This document shows positions 1-6,818 of a stretch of DNA of 13,517 nucleotides, one piece after another (the stretch's first letter is position 1; each line of letters begins with the position of its first letter). Made by a program: the position numbers and the translations under genes. The DNA comes from Stephanodiscus triporus (Eukaryota > Bacillariophyta > Thalassiosirophyceae > Thalassiosirales > Thalassiosiraceae), in the NCBI GenBank assembly GCA_036939755.1, contig JALLAZ010000602.1, positions 1-13,517 on the forward strand. Reading direction: 5' to 3'. The notes below the pieces were generated by a model that did no database searches, was not told the DNA's origin, and saw only the letters and a list, made by a program, of their open reading frames with translations.

Positions 1-560
1 CGTCCGTCAGCGCCTCCCGCCAAAATGTCACATGTTTGTTTTTGGTTTAACAGTCTTACTTACTTACTGCTTACTTACTAATAAATCTAATACCTTGCTG
101 GCGGCGTTAGGGTGCTTGGAGATTCAATCCATGAATCCCCAGCATATGAACTGTTAATTATTGACACTCGGCATCTCAATTGCGAGATCAATCTTTCTAC
201 AGCTTTGCTTTCATCATTACAGCCTCACTCAAGTCCACTCAAATTCGAATATTTCCCAGAGCTACTGTATATAACTTACACTAAGATAGTATCGTAAGGT
301 ACATATCTACAGTAAGATCTAGCAAAGACTCGACACCCAACAATGGCTTTTGGCCTATGTAGGAATTCAAAATTTTGTGACAAAACCAAAACTGATTTCA
401 GCCCTTCTTCGGCTACAAATAACAAGAGCCCTACCATGGTGTTTTTGCCGAAAATTTAGTCTTGTCTGCCTAAGCGGCACGGCCCCCCCATAACAAATCC
501 GCCAAGACTTAAGCTTCTAACACTATGTTGATTGGTTGCCGCCCCTTATTCTAGCCTTAC
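1..560. other. Intergenic DNA, AT-rich, no supported gene
   Basis: Apart from the dispersed repeat copy at 57-235 this stretch holds no frame I can support. It contains a (TTAC)-rich microsatellite at about 57-80 and scattered short runs. The 61-codon open frame inside the repeat copy lies in repeat sequence and begins at a non-ATG codon, so I do not treat it as a gene. Confidence 0.5.
57..235 (+). repeat. Dispersed repeat, copy 1
   Basis: This copy matches 1157-1315 over about 160 bases with scattered substitutions and a few small indels. Shared landmarks in order are a run of TTAC units, ATACCTTGCTGG, GGTGCTTGGAGATTCAATCC, TTGACACTC, CATCTCAATTGCGAGATCA, CTTTCTACAGCTTTG and CATTACAGCCTCA. 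The similarity stops just after GCCTCA, where copy 2 continues into a different sequence. No terminal repeats or target-site duplications are obvious, so the class of element is unknown. Confidence 0.85.
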
Positions 561-745
561 CGGCTGTACCAATGCATTCAAATAGTTGACCACCCAAATT
601 GCCGCAGCGCTGCCCACGTTCTGATTGCCTTCCTCACTGCGGCCGCCGGAACCAAGTGACACGACAATGCCAATGGGTCCATAGGACGAACCTCTTGTGT
701 CGGAACCACCGGAAATGGTCCATACGCAGCTGCGGGCATCCTCGT
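561..745 (-). pseudogene. Possible internal exon or coding remnant, unknown product
   Basis: On the minus strand a frame is open from an upstream TGA (758-756) to a TAA (548-546). Within it a CAG acceptor-like site precedes 745, and a strong donor-like GTAAGG follows 561, bounding 185 bases (two bases plus 61 codons). The translation is Gly/Ser-rich with a hydrophobic end; pieces are TISGGSDTRGSSYGPIGIVV and GSAAAIWVVNYLNALVQP. There is no start codon in frame, so it would have to be an internal exon or a broken gene fragment. A second minus frame (763-578) and one plus frame are also open here because the segment is GC-rich, so openness alone proves little. I cannot name a family. Confidence 0.25.
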
Positions 746-881
746 CTGCACCACATCATACACATACTAATACTAGTCTAATAATTACTATTAGAGATAA
801 TATATTTTAGTTTTAATGATGTAGACTTGTCACGCAGCATGTTGGCTGATTGTTGTGTGCGGTGGCATCAGTGGGGGGGGC

Positions 882-920
882 ACCATGGCGGCCGTATGGG
901 ACGACGGCAGCCGCCATGGT
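882..920. repeat. Perfect 11-bp inverted repeat, GC-rich hairpin
   Basis: The arms are ACCATGGCGGC at 882-892 and GCCGCCATGGT at 910-920, an exact 11-base inverted match around a 17-base spacer. A run of eight G lies just upstream at 873-880. It stands out as a GC-rich island in AT-rich DNA. There is no adjacent gene end for which it would obviously act. Confidence 0.85.
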
Positions 921-1100
921 TGGGGTATGCTTTTTAGCTAGCTTTAGCTAGTGGCACACCGTACTTTAGCATATGTACGTAGTTTTGTTTTGTCCAAAAG
1001 CCATTGTTGGGTCGAGTCTTTAGAGAGTATGCCTGTATGTACCTTCCTCCCTTTGTGGAAGTTACATACAGTATCCTACTGTAAAGATTCGAATTTGAGT

Positions 1101-1156
1101 GCCTCAAGTCTGGCGACTGGACCCCGCATATCATTTGCGGAGGTATTTTAGGTAGA
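1101..1156 (+). repeat. Direct repeat, first partial unit
   Basis: A 56-base block (GCCTCAAGTCTGGC through TTTTAGGTAGA) recurs at 1311-1366 with a handful of substitutions. It sits immediately before the dispersed repeat copy at 1157. It therefore looks like the end of a previous unit in a head-to-tail arrangement with a 210-bp period. Confidence 0.8.
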
Positions 1157-1366
1157 ACTTACTTACTTACTTATAAATCGAATACCTTGCTGGGGTTAGG
1201 GTGCTTGGAGATTCAATCCATGAATCCCCGGCAGATGAATTGTTAATTATTGACACTCAGCATCTCAATTGCGAGATCACTCTTTCTACAGCTTTGTTTT
1301 TGTCATTACAGCCTCAAGTCTGGCAACTGGACCCTGCATATTGTTTGCGGAGGTGTTTTAGGTAGA
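1157..1366 (+). repeat. Dispersed repeat, copy 2 plus tandem block
   Basis: Positions 1157-1315 match copy 1 (57-235), and 1311-1366 match 1101-1156. A full unit would run from the TTAC-rich start at 1157 to TTTAGGTAGA at 1366, about 210 bases. Copy 1 lacks the last 50 bases of this unit and the block at 1101 lacks the first part, which fits truncated copies of one longer repeat. Confidence 0.75.
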
Positions 1367-1479
1367 GTGTTTGTAAGTAGAAGTTCCTACTGTAGACATT
1401 ATCTAGAGCATATTTACCTAGAAGGACAATTTTGGCGGGCAAAATTTTGCTCCAAAACTACCTTCAGAATAGCAATACA

Positions 1480-1938
1480 ATGGCCATTTTCCAGTTTGCG
1501 CACCGCAATGAACATAAATGTCTCCACAACGATATGCTCTCCTGCGGAGCTTTTTGGAAAGGGCAGCCAAAAGATATTCATTGTGGGTTATCCAGAAAAC
1601 TTCCACAGGAGGGTTTGTATGGGCGTACAATGATGTCTGCCCCTGAAACCAGTGCAGATGGCTTGGTTCTTGTTCTTGGAGGTGGAGTGGGTACTACATG
1701 TGATGTATCCCACTGGCAAAAGATATTGGCTTCATTTATAGCCAACCCTTCAGCCGCCCTTTCCACCCCTACTTCTATCTCATCAAGACAAATACTCGAT
1801 GGAGTCTGTGCCTCCTCAGTGGGTTGTCACCCGCCATTTACAGCACACTCCTGCTTGAATGGTGAACTTGTCTCTGTTAGGGGCTGCACTGGAGAATTTA
1901 AAAAAAAATGGTCAAAATATTTTATTTACCAATTTTAA
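1480..1938 (+). CDS. Doubtful open reading frame, unknown
   Basis: From the first ATG at 1480 the frame stays open for 152 codons to a TAA at 1936-1938. The product is Cys- and Gly-rich with a short motif LVLGGGVGTT in the middle and a lysine-rich, aromatic tail. I recognise no domain, see no signal peptide or membrane segment, and see no convincing promoter. The frame follows directly on the repeat at 1157-1366, and other frames are partly open too. It may be a decayed transposon fragment or chance; I would not annotate a function. Confidence 0.2.
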   Translation: MAIFQFAHRNEHKCLHNDMLSCGAFWKGQPKDIHCGLSRKLPQEGLYGRTMMSAPETSADGLVLVLGGGVGTTCDVSHWQKILASFIANPSAALSTPTSISSRQILDGVCASSVGCHPPFTAHSCLNGELVSVRGCTGEFKKKWSKYFIYQF

Positions 1939-1999
1939 GTTGTAGACATGGTGTGTCATATCAATAGTCACCAAGAAAATATTTAAAAAAATACACGGA

Positions 2000-2030
2000 A
2001 CCCATCCGTAATGGGTAAAAACATGTTTTT
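2000..2030. repeat. Short hairpin followed by AT palindrome at array edge
   Basis: ACCCAT (2000-2005) pairs with ATGGGT (2011-2016) around a five-base loop. It is followed at once by the perfect palindrome AAAAACATGTTTTT (2017-2030). The pair lies ten bases before the first unit of the tandem array at 2040. Confidence 0.6.
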
Positions 2031-2039
2031 TTAGTCCGA

Positions 2040-2610
2040 CTAACAAAACACCCAACTTAACTAGTGATTATGAGCTGTAATGTAATTTCCAAACTACATG
2101 TTTATGGGGCATAAAACTTACAGATATTGCTCTTGTGTATGCCTGAAAGATGCCTGCAAAGTGTTGGGCTGTGATTTCATCTCTAAGTGGGCTGTTGGAG
2201 TAACATAGGGTGGCGGACACCGGCTCACAACAAACCCCATTTATCTAGTGTTTTTATTGTGACTTGTACAACTTGTAATTTCCCAACGACATTTATATGA
2301 GGAGTAAGAAGCATAGGCATTGTTCCCATGCATGAGGGGAAGTTGTCCCTAAAGTATTGGGGCATGTTTCCATCTCAAAGTGGGCCGTCGGGGCTACCAT
2401 GGTGTAGCTAGCACTGGCTAACAAAATAACATTCCCCGTCATCTCGTGCTGTTGCTATGTATTGTAATATTCAAGCTACCATTAGATGGGACATAAAAAG
2501 CATATGAGTTGTTCCTGTGCACCTAAGGAAGATGCCCCAAGTAAAGTATTGGGGCATTGTTTCTTCTAGAAGTGCTGGGCTGTTATGGTTACTGAGTGGC
2601 GGACACCATC
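2040..2610 (+). repeat. Three-unit diverged tandem array, period about 184-194 bp
   Basis: The units are 2040-2223, 2224-2417 and about 2418-2610. Each starts with CT(A/C)ACAA(A/C)A and then shows, in the same order, a TGTAAT or TTGTAAT core, a GG(G/A)(A/C)(C/G)ATAAAA- or AGTAAGAAGC-like block, a block with TGCC/GTCC…AAAGT(G/A)TTGGG, then GGGC(T/C)GT, and a GTGGCGGACACC or GTAGCTAGCACTGG end. Identity is modest, perhaps 60-65% by eye, so this is an old array. The third unit ends where a minus-strand candidate coding remnant ends (about 2617). Confidence 0.75.
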
Positions 2611-2616
2611 AAAGGC

Positions 2617-3619
2617 TTAATAGATTGCAAAGAAGACCCCAGAGGAGGTTAGGTGATGGATTCGTCTGCCTCCATCAAAGTCAATGTTGTAGATGTTGGC
2701 AGCTGCAATACCTCCGGCCGCATTGATATAACAGCATGGAAACATTTGTTGGGAGTGAGGTTGAGGTTGAGGATGTTGGTGCTAGGAGATTGGAGGTGGC
2801 CAAGGCTGCGAACTCTATGATTACTTGACAGTGGAAGTTGAGGAAGGGGGGCTGGGATAGGCCAAGGTTAAGGATGTTGGTGCTAGGTGATCAGAGGTGA
2901 CCAAGGCTGCTGCGGTCTATGATTATTTGCAGGCAGAAGTTGAGGAAGGGGTGTTGGGTCAGGAGGTCATGGCCACAGGCCAGTAGGGGTATGACCAGGG
3001 TTGGATTGACTAGAAATTGTGCATGTGGCAGTAGCATAGGTAGTGCATAGTAAGGTGGATGGTAGTGAGGGAAGAAGACATGAAGGGGTGAGATCAATGA
3101 TGTGTTGGAGGTGGTTGATGATTTGGGACGTGATAGTTTTGGTGTTGAGGAAGGCAGTGGTATGTCCTGCATTGAAAATGGTGGCAAGGTGGAGGTCTCC
3201 GTGGCCAAATGAGGAGTTGCAGAAGATGGCAATACCAATACATTTGTCAAGTCCAAGGATGGATTGAGGGATGTGGCAGTGTTGTGCAAGGAATTTGGGG
3301 TGGATGTGGATGTGGTGGATGATTTTGAACTGTGATTCTTGGTGGCTGGAGCTGATGGTTGTGGGAGTTCATTGTGCGGCTGAGGGTGAAATGTGCTATT
3401 GTCTGGGAAGGTGTTGAGATGGATTTCAAAGGTGTTGTGGATGCCAATAAGGTGGAGGGGGTGTTTGTTGGTGATGCATAGGTCACTGAAGGCAGTTCGG
3501 ATGATGGAGGCTTGGGGTTCATTGGTGGCAAGTATGATGCCTATCATGTTGTATCGGGGGTGTTGTCTAGGGTCGTCAAGTTTGATCTTTTTGGAGAACC
3601 TAGTATTATTTGGTAACAA
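2617..3619 (-). pseudogene. Candidate broken coding region, Ser/Thr/Pro-rich, unknown
   Basis: The minus strand is open for 242 codons from 3619 to a TGA at 2893-2891. The first codon is TTG, so the true start is unknown; the first in-frame ATG is near 3550. The same frame reopens for 69 codons to a TGA at 2683-2681, and another frame stays open to a TAA at 2619-2617. The first 70 residues look globular, with IIRTAFSDLCITNKHPLHLI as an example. Residues from about 85 to 185 are Ser/Thr/Pro-rich. A one-base length difference between the two copies of the 101-bp duplication sits just before the 2891 stop and would shift the frame, so this may be a decayed gene. A caution is that the minus strand is C-rich and G-poor here, which lowers stop frequency in all its frames. 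Confidence 0.35.
2771..2973 (+). repeat. Tandem duplication, period 101 bp
   Basis: GGATGTTGGTGCTAGG starts at 2771 and again at 2872. Both copies then share GAGGTG(G/A)CCAAGGCTG, a TCTATGATTA block, and GAAGTTGAGGAAGGGG. Over the first 80 bases the copies agree closely with single-base indels. The unit is not a multiple of three and lies across the end of the minus-strand candidate coding region. Confidence 0.85.
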
Positions 3620-3821
3620 ATTTGTCTAACTTAGAGAAATTTGTAATATTAAATTTAGACTACCCCTTCCGGAGCCACTCTGTATCTGTAGTACTGTAGT
3701 TTGGACACATAAAGAATTAATTTACTAGACTCTGATAAGCTGCCATAAACAAAAAAACACTGACAAATACTAGTTGGCCTTATCACTGTCGAGAATTAAA
3801 CAGCAAGAGCACCTCTTACCT

Positions 3822-4185
3822 CAAACTCAGAGAGTAGATCCCTGTGGACAATATCTGTCCCTCCTTTTCCATCAGCCGGGACAAAGTGATCAATCATATT
3901 CTTTGCACATTTTTGAATCAAATGGCCATCAATGGCACAGGTGATGCGCCACTCATATCTAAATGGATCCATTATGAAACGCCAAATATGGTATTCATCA
4001 ATGAGTCCAACCTTGCTGCCAGGAGGCTTGGCACCATCTGTGTTAATGTGACTATCAATAACATCAGCAGTTTCCTTGTTGGCTGATCCTGCACCTAGGA
4101 CCCTATCAAACTTGCCATCGTCTCCATCGTAGTTGCGCTCACAATGCAATAATCTGTGGTAGATAGTTGGTCTGTCCTTGGTCCC
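3822..4185 (-). CDS. Probable exon of an unnamed, possibly transposon-derived protein
   Basis: The minus strand is open from just after a TAA (4188-4186) to a TAA at 3798-3796. A good donor, GAG followed by GTAAGA, lies at 3822/3821, so the coding part likely ends there. Acceptor-like AG sites exist at its upstream edge (before about 4184 and before 4152). The roughly 120 residues are balanced in composition, with an acidic first third (RNYDGDDGKFDRVLGAGSAN). These are followed by an aromatic block, EYHIWRFIMDPFRYEWRITC, and then KNMIDHFVPADGKGG and LLSEFE. The block from the aromatic motif to LLSEFE loosely recalls the region before the C-terminal dimerisation domain of hAT transposases. That is a weak resemblance, not an identification. 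No in-frame ATG is near the start, so it would be an internal exon or a gene fragment. Confidence 0.45.
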
Positions 4186-4273
4186 TTAGAGAAGAAGTGT
4201 ACATAGCAGTACTAGTTCCTACGTTAAAACATAAACTTAGCCAAACTTTTACGAAAAGAACCATTCTGAGCAA

Positions 4274-4320
4274 GCAAATTTGGGTAGAAACTTAGCTAAG
4301 TTTCTACTTTTCAAGTTTGC
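4274..4320. repeat. Perfect 24-bp palindrome with outer inverted arms
   Basis: Positions 4284-4307 form a perfect palindrome with no spacer; the half-site is GTAGAAACTTAG. Outside it GCAAATTTG (4275-4283 region) and CAAGTTTGC (4312-4320) form a nearly perfect second pair, giving arms of about 22 bases in total. A further AAACTTAGC lies at about 4231-4239, echoing the palindrome core. It could extrude as a cruciform or be the relic of a short foldback element. No gene is adjacent. Confidence 0.9.
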
Positions 4321-4453
4321 AAAAATTAATCTTGACATCCTTACTGAAATGGGGTTGACTATCGTACAATAATATGCACCAGATTTGAGTTTGTATGGAC
4401 CACCTCTTTTTTTTTGATGGTATCTGGCAGTTTCTGGTATCTGTTTTTACTGG

Positions 4454-4618
4454 TTCCCTCTAACCTGGGCGCAAGGGGGGAGCATATTCTTCTGTAGCTC
4501 CCTGCAAGTCCTGTGCAGGCGCTAGGGGTAGCGGCTCGTTCTTGTCAGACTCCTTACCCTTGTTTTGGGCACCAAAAGGCAAAAGAGCTTGGTGATGGGA
4601 GGGGGTGTAATAACAAGA
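4454..4618 (+). repeat. 165-bp tandem repeat, unit 1
   Basis: This unit begins TTCCCTCTAACCTGGGCG and ends just before the same words recur at 4619. Both units carry CCCTGCAAGTCCTGTGCAGG, in which CCTGCA and TGCAGG form a six-base stem, then GTTTTGGGCACCAAAAGGC and AGCTTGGTGATGGGAGGGGG. The units are well above 90% identical by eye. They differ by a few substitutions and compensating small indels, so the duplication is recent. Confidence 0.95.
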
Positions 4619-4783
4619 TTCCCTCTAACCTGGGCGCAAGGGGGGAGCGTATTTTCTGTAGCTCCCTGCAAGTCCTGTGCAGGCGCTAGGGGGCGCGGCT
4701 CATTCTTGTCAGTCTCCTCACCCTTGTTTTGGGCACCAAAAGGCAAAAGAGCTTGGTGATGGGAGGGGGTGTTATAACAAGAT
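4619..4783 (+). repeat. 165-bp tandem repeat, unit 2
   Basis: This is the second head-to-tail copy of the 4454-4618 unit. Because 165 is a multiple of three, open frames in one unit continue into the next on both strands, which explains short open frames of 64-87 codons here. I see no reason to call these genes. Confidence 0.95.
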
Positions 4784-5270
4784 GGGACCGCGGCGAAACT
4801 TATGGGGTGACAATTTCACAGCATTGGGGGTGCAAATGATGCAAAAAAAAATTAAGAAAATAAAATCAGATGGTGGTCTTAGGGAACACATCCATGCACA
4901 ATGGAAGGGGGATTATAAAGGTAAAAGACGTGCAACCTGACTGGGACGTGAGGGGAGTGCAATCACATTGATTTCAAGGCGATTGAGTTGAGAGAAGGTT
5001 AAAAAATGAAATAAATAGATGAGTGAATTAATTATTTTTTTCTAAGCAGATTTACATAATTCAATTACATCCTTTGAAAGCGCTCTCAACCAGTCCATCG
5101 CGAAGAGGTTGCACCGAGAGGTTGGCTAAAAATAACATAGCCATGCCATATGATCAGATGACCCGCTTCGCCACGGTGATGTTCTTTTTGCGAAGTCTCT
5201 AGTTAGGTAAAGTAGATAAATGATAAGTAGGATAGATATCATACTTAGAAATTCCGATTTGTTTTTTTGA
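4784..5270. other. Intergenic DNA, nothing identified
   Basis: This is AT-rich sequence with A and T runs. A minus-strand frame around 5145-5060 begins MAMLFLANLSVQPLRDGLVE and stops after 27 codons; it looks gene-like but is too short to support. A GGGGAGTGCAATC motif at about 4952-4966 has a faint echo (GGGAAGTGCAATTCC) near 5583-5597, suggesting another old dispersed repeat. Confidence 0.4.
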
Positions 5271-5366
5271 CCTTTAAACAGGGGTGCATACCCCAAGCCC
5301 AGCGGGGAGTTTTGGGGTACGATTCTGGGGTCCAAAACTCAGATATCGTACCCCCCTGTAAAAAGG
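5271..5366. repeat. Nested inverted repeats, possible foldback or MITE relic
   Basis: Four inverted pairs lie within 96 bases. The outer arms are CCTTTAAACAGGGG (5271-5284) against CCCCCCTGTAAAAAGG (5351-5366), imperfect. GGGGT (5281-5285) pairs with ACCCC (5290-5294) across a four-base loop. GAGTTTTGG (5307-5315) pairs with CCAAAACTC (5332-5340). GGGGTACGAT (5314-5323) pairs with ATCGTACCCC (5345-5354). The last two overlap and so are mutually exclusive. Similar outer ends are typical of a small non-autonomous element, but I see no flanking target-site duplication. Confidence 0.65.
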
Positions 5367-6360
5367 CACTCAGCAGCGTTATTAATATTATGCGTCGAGC
5401 CTAGGGGGATAGGCATACCTCATTATTTGGACCATCAAATAAAAAATATTATCAAAAAATTACACTGTGGCCTGAGATGGCTGCCAATCAACACTTGCAG
5501 ACACAACAACCAGCCATATTATGGTGGCCATGATGGTGATGGGAGAGAGTATGGAGAGGATGTTTGACTGGGGGGAGCATGAGGGAAGTGCAATTCCATC
5601 ATTTTTGGAGGGGGCACAATTAAAGGGAAAGGGAGGCAGAAGAAAATAAGTAAAATAAATGAATTAAACCTTTTCTTGACCACTTGCTCTATTTCGTAAG
5701 AATAAGACCTAGTCATGCGATGGATTCAATGAATGGCTGAATGGCAACAAGGATATCAAGATTGGTGTTGTGGATTAGATAGGCAGAGGTTTTTTTGTTG
5801 GATGATCTTTCATGTTTCTCTCCTTCTATTCACTCTTCTCTTCCTTGCTGAAAGATTGGCCACTCATCATTAGCATTAGGATCAACAGACCCTTTCTCTT
5901 CCTAATCTGCACAACCAATTGCTGCAGAGCGCCCCCCATTATGATTGTCTCATTTTCACCCCCAATGATTCCTGTGTGTATTATACCTTGCCCCAATCAA
6001 CTTGTTGGATAAAAAATGTTACAAACAGTCCCATATAACACAGGATGAAAACCAGTCTTCAGTCTTCTTCTGCTAAGATTGTTTTCTCAGCATTCTACCG
6101 TAGAAGATGCAAACTAAGCATAACGCGGCGCATGAGAATTGCAAAAAAGTCAGATCATTCATACATCCCCACTTCTCGTTTTCAGCTTATTCCTACATGT
6201 TCATAATTAGAACAACATACCATATAGACCGGGGTTTAAGAACCAGCTAATGTTTTAGGATGCGACAGCTAAATCAATTGGAGGCTCTTGTTCCCCAGCA
6301 TGTCGTAAAAAGTTAAGATTGAGGGTTAATCCCGACTCTAAGCATTTCTTACTTTTTTTA
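5367..6360. other. Intergenic DNA with possible decayed minus-strand coding traces
   Basis: No complete gene is supported. On the minus strand around 6000-5710, several short open pieces read like protein in two different frames (GGENETIIMGGALQQLVVQI, GSVDPNANDEWPIFQQG and YLIHNTNLDILVAIQPFIES), each interrupted by stops. A hydrophobic plus-strand frame of 66 codons at 5812-6012 is probably the antisense shadow. I regard the whole as at most a decayed gene. Confidence 0.3.
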
Positions 6361-6361
6361 T

Positions 6362-6431
6362 AGGGACATTGTATGGTCCCTAACTGGACCTCTAAGTACG
6401 TGGCTCATAGGGACACAACACGGGACCTATG
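6362..6431. repeat. Cluster of GGGAC/GTCCC inverted and direct repeats
   Basis: AGGGAC and GTCCCT form a six-base stem around an eight-base loop at about 6362-6381. CATAGG (6406-6411) pairs with CCTATG (6426-6431) around a spacer that again contains GGGAC. Together five GGGAC-like words occur in 70 bases. The cluster lies about 390 bases upstream of the plus-strand gene. Confidence 0.55.
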
Positions 6432-6622
6432 ATCTGACCAACAAGGAGATAGAGTTGAGACTCGATAGAAGTACATTCTTGTCTCCCCTGGGTAAGTATA
6501 TCTGAAAGAAAACGGCAACGGTCGGAATTGGGACTTCCGGGCAACATACGAATTAGTATTAAAAAACAGGCATCCTTTTTCTGAGCTAAATTAGTAAAAC
6601 TATTTCCGTTGGGTTAGAACAT

Positions 6623-6697
6623 CATACGATACCCTCTACTCTACACCCCAACGCAAGTCGTCCCGCCCGTACCATACGATAGAGAGATAGAGTAGAG
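6623..6697 (+). promoter_or_regulatory. Upstream repeats in candidate promoter
   Basis: CATACGATA occurs at 6623-6631 and again at 6673-6681, exactly 50 bases apart. CTCTACTCTA (6634-6643) is the exact inverse of TAGAGTAGAG (6688-6697). These pairs sit 120-200 bases upstream of the ATG at 6819, where a promoter would be expected. Repeated words in both orientations are compatible with transcription-factor sites, but no known factor is implied. Confidence 0.4.
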
Positions 6698-6783
6698 ACC
6701 AACGAAAGAGTGTTATTTTGTTTTTTGAGTGTATGGTTTACCAAGGACGCGAGAGGGAGGGTGGAACGAAAGTTTCCTAAAAG

Positions 6784-6790
6784 TATAAAA
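6784..6790 (+). promoter_or_regulatory. TATA-like element before the plus-strand gene
   Basis: TATAAAA lies 29 bases before the ATG at 6819. If it directs initiation at the usual distance of about 30 bases, the 5' leader would be only a few bases long. It is therefore either a very short leader or a chance match. Confidence 0.35.
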
Positions 6791-6818
6791 GTATCTTTTG
6801 GATCGTCTGGCACCAACC

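Noticed and set aside
110..118. Telomere-like TTAGGG word (also near 1195)
   Set aside because: It occurs once per repeat copy and not in tandem, so it is no evidence for a telomere or interstitial telomeric array.
4522..4940. Overlapping 64-87-codon frames on both strands
   Set aside because: They arise from the 165-bp tandem unit, whose length is a multiple of three and so keeps frames open through both copies.
5812..6012. 66-codon hydrophobic plus-strand frame
   Set aside because: The hydrophobicity comes from T-rich sequence, and the opposite strand reads more like protein. No promoter or homology can be argued.
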